Below, piece after piece: positions 14,401 through 17,320 of a stretch of 17,320 nt of DNA (positions are counted from its first letter, which is position 1; the number at the start of each line of letters is the position of its first letter). Both the position numbers and the translations under genes were made by a program. The notes under the pieces are model-generated. The model had not been told where the DNA came from and made no database searches. It saw only the letters and a program-made list of their open reading frames with translations. The stretch covers positions 1-17,320 of the forward strand of contig JAPLSP010000563.1 in NCBI GenBank assembly GCA_026398575.1, in the 5' to 3' direction. The DNA comes from Candidatus Sumerlaeota bacterium (GTDB lineage: Bacteria; Sumerlaeota; Sumerlaeia; JADFCT01).

Positions 14401-14835
14401 ATCGCCCGCTCCCTCATGAATTAACGCCCCATTCCGGGCGGTTCGACGCTTGGAAAGATCGCAATCTTACGCCGGCCCCCGTCCGGCTGATGGTCTTGGT
14501 ACTCATATTCAAAACTATAATCTCATAAATTATCACAAACTCTCCTGCATGAAGAGTAGATTCATGCGGATAGGAGAGGCGCCAGCTTTTGGAGTAAGGT
14601 GGCTTGCCGCCTTCTTTTTGCGCCAGGACCATTGTGACGCCAAAAAGAAGGCGGCAAGCCACCTTACTCCAGAAGCTGGCGCTGTTTCCGACTGCATTGC
14701 ATTCATCCCCAGGGAAAAATACGCCACTGAATTTATGACTCAAAGCACTTGGGCCGCGCGCTACAATCCGATGAGAAATTTTCAGCCATGCCGTGAAGGG
14801 AAGTCAAAGCCTATTTTAAAGGACCATCTTTGTAT
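14401..14835. other. Intergenic region between tsaD and the PilZ gene
   Basis: No credible coding region lies here; short ORFs in it read through the palindromic repeat. From left to right it holds the PilZ ribosome-binding site and leader, an AT-rich stretch around 14505-14535, a 7-bp inverted repeat (GCATGAA 14547-14553 with TTCATGC 14561-14567) and the complete palindromic element 14579-14682. About 150 bases with no recognised feature remain before the tsaD stop. The promoter of the PilZ operon should be in this region, but I could not pick a convincing box pair. No conventional T-tailed terminator for tsaD was seen. Confidence 0.6.
14579..14682. repeat. Palindromic dispersed repeat, copy B (complete, about 104 bp)
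   Basis: Two 42-base arms (14579-14620 and 14641-14682) are reverse complements with a single mismatch. They flank a 20-base core (14621-14640). A second copy of the same family, inverted, opens this window at 1-74, more than 14 kb away. The element contains no ORF that could encode a transposase. It resembles a MITE or BIME-like intergenic palindrome. If transcribed it would form a very stable hairpin and could end or stabilise the tsaD transcript. Confidence 0.92.
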
Positions 14836-16179
14836 CTAAATGCCCTGGGTCGCGCGCGGCGTCAGGCTCAAATCGGCCTGCCGGCCCGCCTGCAGGAGAT
14901 GATAGCCCAAGCCCGCGATCATTGCGGCATTGTCGCCGCAAAAAACAGGGGAAGGCATGATGACACGCAGACCCGCGCGTTCCAGGCGCGACGCCTCGCG
15001 ACGCAACCCCCGATTGCAGGCCACGCCGCCGACAATGGCGATCCGGGAGACGCGATACTTCTTTGCCGCGCGGCGCGCCTTGTCGAGCAGCACGTCAATA
15101 GCCGCCGCCTGAAATCCCGCGCATAAATCGCGCACGAACGGCTCATCCAGTTCCGAGTTCCGAGTTCCGAGTTCCGAGTTCCGAGTTCCGAGTTCCGAGT
15201 TCCGAGTTCCGAGTTCCGAGTTCCGAGTTCCGAGTTCCGAGTTCCGAGTTCCGAGTTCCGCGTTCCGCGTGCCGAGTCCCGACTCATCCTCGGTTTTCCG
15301 CGCGCGCATTTGCTCTTCGATCAGCAGTCGCACGGCGGTTTTCAAACCGCTGAATGAAAAATCAAGATCGTCCGAATGAATCATGGGACGCGGCAAGGCA
15401 AAGCGCGTGGGATCGCCCTGCGCGGCCAGACGATCAATGATGGGACCGCCGGGATAGCCCAAATGCAGGAGCTTGGCCACTTTGTCGAAGGCCTCTCCGG
15501 CGGCGTCATCGCGGGTCCGGCCAATCTGCGTCATCTGCAGAGGCGATTCCACCAACGCCAGACTGGTATGCCCGCCGGAGATCGCCAGACCGATATAAGG
15601 ATATTCCCATTCGATTGCGGATTGCGAATTGGCGATTGACGATTGACGATTGACGATTGACGATTGATAAGGAGCGATTGCCGATTGAGAACTGCCATCG
15701 CCAACGGAACCCGGAACTCGGAACTCGGAACTCGGAACTTGCCGTTCGGAACTCGGAACCTGCAATTCGCAACTCGGAACTCGGAACTCGGAACTCGGAA
15801 CTCTCAAGAAGGGCGAATACAGATGAGCGCGGACATGATGGATGGCGATGAGCGGTTTGCCGGTCACGAGCGCCAATCCCTTGGCGGCTTCCACCCCGGT
15901 CATGAGCGCTCCGATGAGGCCGGGGGCGTAGGTGACCGCGACAGCCGCAACGTCATCGAGCGTGATTTGCGCCGCGTCGAGCGCCTGGCGGATAATGACG
16001 GCGATTTTTTCCACGTGGGCGCGCGCCGCGATTTCCGGCACGACGCCGCCGTACAGCGCGTGCAGATCAATCTGCGAAGCCACGATGTTGCTCAAGACAT
16101 CGCGTCCATCGCGGACGACCGCCGCCGCCGTTTCATCGCACGAAGTTTCAATCCCCAGAATAAGGACCGGCCGCTCCAT
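14836..16179 (-). CDS. tsaD: tRNA N6-adenosine threonylcarbamoyltransferase TsaD, enlarged by repeats
   Basis: TsaD transfers the threonylcarbamoyl group to A37 of ANN-decoding tRNAs (t6A), working with TsaB and TsaE in the cytoplasm. Landmarks in order: LGIETSCDETAAAVV; GGVVPEIAARAH; the metal-binding HHVRAH; ISGGHTSL; DDAAGEAFDKVAKLL; YPGGP; DFSFSGLKTAV; VGGVACN; and CGDNAAMIA. All conserved active-site regions are present and the frame is open. The predicted length of 447 residues exceeds the usual 335-345. Two insertions explain this: residues about 127-189 between HLYSPFL and YPYIGLAISGGHT, and residues about 300-344 between LLIEEQMRARK and DLCAGF. Both are encoded by heptanucleotide arrays at natural loop positions. 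ATG 16179 is chosen because GGGGA lies six bases upstream. ATG 16185 is possible. An upstream extension to 16299 lacks family similarity. It is divergent from pdxJ. Confidence 0.95.
   Translation of the reverse strand: MERPVLILGIETSCDETAAAVVRDGRDVLSNIVASQIDLHALYGGVVPEIAARAHVEKIAVIIRQALDAAQITLDDVAAVAVTYAPGLIGALMTGVEAAKGLALVTGKPLIAIHHVRAHLYSPFLRVPSSEFRVPSCELQVPSSERQVPSSEFRVPGSVGDGSSQSAIAPYQSSIVNRQSSIANSQSAIEWEYPYIGLAISGGHTSLALVESPLQMTQIGRTRDDAAGEAFDKVAKLLHLGYPGGPIIDRLAAQGDPTRFALPRPMIHSDDLDFSFSGLKTAVRLLIEEQMRARKTEDESGLGTRNAELGTRNSELGTRNSELGTRNSELGTRNSELGTRNSELDEPFVRDLCAGFQAAAIDVLLDKARRAAKKYRVSRIAIVGGVACNRGLRREASRLERAGLRVIMPSPVFCGDNAAMIAGLGYHLLQAGRQADLSLTPRATQGI
15150..15282. repeat. GAACTCG-type heptanucleotide array in tsaD (downstream insertion)
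   Basis: Nineteen 7-base units read GTTCCGA on the plus strand. The first fifteen (15150-15254) are perfect copies and the last four are variants. On the tsaD coding strand they translate as a repeating SELGTRN heptapeptide. The array sits between the SFSGLKTAV helix and the DLCAGF helix of TsaD, where other TsaD proteins have a short variable loop. The perfection of fifteen units suggests recent expansion. Confidence 0.95.
15613..15696. repeat. GATTGAC-type heptanucleotide array in tsaD (upstream insertion, part 1)
   Basis: Twelve 7-base units run in phase: GATTGCG twice, AATTGGC, GATTGAC four times, GATTGAT, AAGGAGC, GATTGCC, GATTGAG and AACTGCC. The coding strand reads NRQSSIV-like peptides (QSSIVNRQSSIANSQSAI). 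The variant order GATTGCG, AATTGGC, GATTG is shared with the array in the glycosyltransferase gene at 12745-12763. This suggests a common ancestral array rather than independent slippage. Confidence 0.88.
15705..15802. repeat. GAACTCG-type heptanucleotide array in tsaD (upstream insertion, part 2)
   Basis: Fourteen 7-base units read CGGAACT on the plus strand, with variants such as TGCCGTT and TGCAATT, directly adjoining the GATTGAC-type array. This is the reverse orientation of the array at 15150-15282 in the same gene. The coding strand therefore reads RVPSSEF-type heptapeptides instead of SELGTRN. The frame stays open in both orientations. Confidence 0.9.
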
Positions 16180-16285
16180 GGTCATTCCCCGCGAGTTAGG
16201 CTTGCGCTCCCGTTCAATATATCCATACTCATGGGCGGGCGCCTTTGCAGTTTTAAGCGCCGGCGCATACAGTTCAAGAACCGGT

Positions 16286-16315
16286 TTGTGGTCCTTCAAT
16301 TTTGAAAGACCACAA
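16286..16315. promoter_or_regulatory. 30-bp palindrome between tsaD and pdxJ
   Basis: Two 14-base arms (16286-16299 and 16302-16315) are complementary at 13 positions around a 2-base centre. It lies in the divergent tsaD/pdxJ intergenic region. Its right arm contains TTGAAA (16302-16307), which could serve as a -35 box for pdxJ with TAAAAA 18 bases further on. An operator for a dimeric regulator is one explanation and an RNA hairpin another. No known regulator site was recognised. Confidence 0.45.
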
Positions 16316-16369
16316 GCGCGTCACGTAAAAATTCAAGCGCAATTATTCTGAAGGCAAGCGCTCAAAAGC

Positions 16370-16441
16370 CGGGAGATTGTGAGGATACCGGCAAACCGAT
16401 GGCAACCTCAATCTCTCGAAAAAGAACCCTTTAGCAAAAGG
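16370..16441 (+). promoter_or_regulatory. Structured leader upstream of pdxJ
   Basis: A stem of about 13 bp (16370-16384 with 16406-16418), with a GT bulge and one wobble pair, encloses a 21-base loop. After an A-rich linker, a short hairpin pairs CCTTT (16428-16432) with AAAGG (16437-16441). AAAGG is the best ribosome-binding site before ATG 16455, although its spacing is long. A second AATCTC (16444-16449) could compete for the GAGATT arm of the first stem. The arrangement looks like an aptamer with a translational switch but matches no riboswitch class I know. Confidence 0.35.
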
Positions 16442-16454
16442 ATAATCTCACGCC

Positions 16455-17177
16455 ATGGCTCGTCTATCCGTCAATATTGATCACGTCGCCACGGTGCGCC
16501 AGGCGCGCGGCGGCGCGGAACCCGATCCCATCGCCGCGGCGCTCATTGCCGAATTGGCCGGCGCCATCGGCATCACCGCGCACTTGCGCGAAGACCGCCG
16601 GCACATTCAGGACCGCGACCTGGAACTGCTGCGGCTAGTGCTGAAAACGCGCCTCAACATGGAAATGGCTCTGACGGATGAAATGCTGGAGATCGCCGCT
16701 CGGATCAAACCGGAAATTTGCACGCCCGTGCCGGAAAAGCGCGAGGAGCTGACGACCGAAGGGGGCTTGGAAGTCGTCAGCAGAGCCCAGCACGTTCAGC
16801 GATGCATCGAACAGCTGCATCGGGCCGGAATCCTGGTCAGTCTGTTAATTGACCCCGATGAGAAGCAGGTGCGGGCGGCGGCCTCGTGCGGCAGCGACGA
16901 AATCGAAATCCACACCGGACGCTATTGCGCGGCGCGCGGCCGCGAGGTGATCGCCCGCGAACTGGACCAGATCAAGCGCGCCGCCGCTCTAGCGCAAGAG
17001 CTGGGAATGCGCGTCAACGCCGGTCACGGTTTGAACTACCGCAACGTCCAGCCCGTCGCCGCGATCGAGGGGATGGGCGAACTGAACATCGGCCACAGCA
17101 TCATCGCGCATTCGGTGTTCGTCGGACTCGAGCGCGCCGTCAAGGAAATGATCGCCCTGATTAATGCCGCAAAATAA
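16455..17177 (+). CDS. pdxJ: Pyridoxine 5'-phosphate synthase
   Basis: PdxJ condenses 3-amino-2-oxopropyl phosphate with 1-deoxy-D-xylulose 5-phosphate to give pyridoxine 5'-phosphate, the last ring-closing step of the DXP-dependent vitamin B6 pathway. It is a cytoplasmic TIM-barrel enzyme. The full-length 240-residue protein carries the family landmarks: [17 protein letters not shown] at the N-terminus, [12 protein letters not shown] (His43), LNMEMA (Glu70), [33 protein letters not shown] (His191) and [17 protein letters not shown]. His43, Glu70 and His191 correspond to the catalytic residues known in E. coli PdxJ. The start is unambiguous from the family N-terminus. The ribosome-binding site is only AAAAGGA at a distance of about 13 bases and may be hidden in a hairpin. 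The gene diverges from tsaD and is followed after 42 bases by a sulfatase gene on the same strand. Confidence 0.97.
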   Translation: MARLSVNIDHVATVRQARGGAEPDPIAAALIAELAGAIGITAHLREDRRHIQDRDLELLRLVLKTRLNMEMALTDEMLEIAARIKPEICTPVPEKREELTTEGGLEVVSRAQHVQRCIEQLHRAGILVSLLIDPDEKQVRAAASCGSDEIEIHTGRYCAARGREVIARELDQIKRAAALAQELGMRVNAGHGLNYRNVQPVAAIEGMGELNIGHSIIAHSVFVGLERAVKEMIALINAAK

Positions 17178-17219
17178 TGATTCTCAAACGATCGTTGCGC
17201 TGAAAGATTGGGGTAAAAC

Positions 17220-17320
17220 ATGAAACTCATCCTGCTGTTCCCGGGCCTGCTGCTGGCGGTGATGGGGATGCTCCCTGCCGCTGAAACGCGCAAGCCCAAT
17301 GTCATCCTGATCCTGGCCGA
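17220..17320 (+). CDS. Sulfatase, N-terminal fragment (cut by window edge)
   Basis: Only the first 33 codons are in the window. They show a signal peptide (MKLILLFPGLLLAVMGMLPA) followed by ETRKPNVILILA, the opening strand of the arylsulfatase/alkaline phosphatase superfamily (usual form RPNIVLILADDLG). A secreted or periplasmic sulfatase is therefore likely. The Cys/Ser-x-Pro-x-Arg maturation motif lies beyond the edge. A GGGG tract sits about seven bases before the ATG. The gene starts 42 bases after pdxJ with no terminator between them. Confidence 0.72.
   Translation, partial: MKLILLFPGLLLAVMGMLPAAETRKPNVILILA

Noticed and set aside
15150..15802. CRISPR array or pseudogene signature in tsaD
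   Set aside because: The repeats are 7 bp with no spacers, so they are not CRISPR. The tsaD frame is uninterrupted, with all conserved motifs present, so it is not a pseudogene on this evidence.
16180..16299. Upstream extension of tsaD by 40 codons
   Set aside because: The added residues lack similarity to TsaD N-termini, while ATG 16179 has GGGGA at proper spacing and leads directly into the conserved LGIETSCDETA.
16385..16407. Resemblance to a c-di-GMP-I (GEMM) or SAM riboswitch core (GGCAAACC, GGCAACC)
   Set aside because: Only short words match. The other conserved blocks of either class are missing, so no known class is called.

Overview
The window is a bacterial chromosome fragment, moderately GC-rich, with seven complete protein genes, one very large surface-protein gene among them, and an eighth gene cut by the right edge. 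Several traits point to the PVC superphylum (Planctomycetota, Verrucomicrobiota, Lentisphaerota, Kiritimatiellota) or a nearby environmental candidate phylum: a giant secreted beta-helix protein, a PA14-domain secreted protein, a sulfatase beginning at the right edge, and short tandem-repeat arrays sitting inside coding genes. This placement is inference; no rRNA or phylogenetic marker tree was available. No tRNA, rRNA, CRISPR array or transposase is visible.

Layout. Positions 1-74 hold part of a long palindromic repeat. A plus-strand alpha/beta hydrolase (111-902) converges with a minus-strand YddG-like exporter (899-1789), and their stop codons overlap. Upstream of the exporter on the minus strand lies a 2,927-residue secreted protein (1853-10636). 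It has a LamG-like domain, about 46 chlamydial-Pmp-type GGAI/FxxN beta-helix rungs, an ASH-type domain and about six Ig-like modules. A terminator and promoter region separates it from a secreted protein with two PA14 domains (10915-11865). Next comes a likely two-gene minus-strand operon: a c-di-GMP-binding PilZ protein (13813-14400) followed 10 bases later by a GT-C-type membrane glycosyltransferase (12006-13802). A 435-base intergenic region carries the complete copy of the palindromic repeat (14579-14682). Then tsaD (14836-16179, minus) diverges from pdxJ (16455-17177, plus), and a sulfatase starts at 17220.

How the genes work together. tsaD (tRNA t6A modification) and pdxJ (vitamin B6 synthesis) are housekeeping genes. 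The PilZ/GT-C pair suggests c-di-GMP-linked envelope glycosylation or polysaccharide synthesis. The giant Pmp-like protein and the PA14 protein are probably cell-surface or secreted adhesion or carbohydrate-binding proteins. They have separate promoters and need not share a pathway.

The most unusual features are repeats. Heptanucleotide arrays (GATTGAC-type and GAACTCG-type) lie inside tsaD and the glycosyltransferase gene without breaking the frame. They enlarge TsaD from about 337 to 447 residues at two loop positions. A roughly 104-bp palindromic element occurs at both ends of the window in opposite orientations with a conserved asymmetric core. The pdxJ leader has a bulged stem followed by a hairpin that covers the probable ribosome-binding site. 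The giant protein carries a 561-bp-offset internal duplication and an apparent ladder of cysteines.
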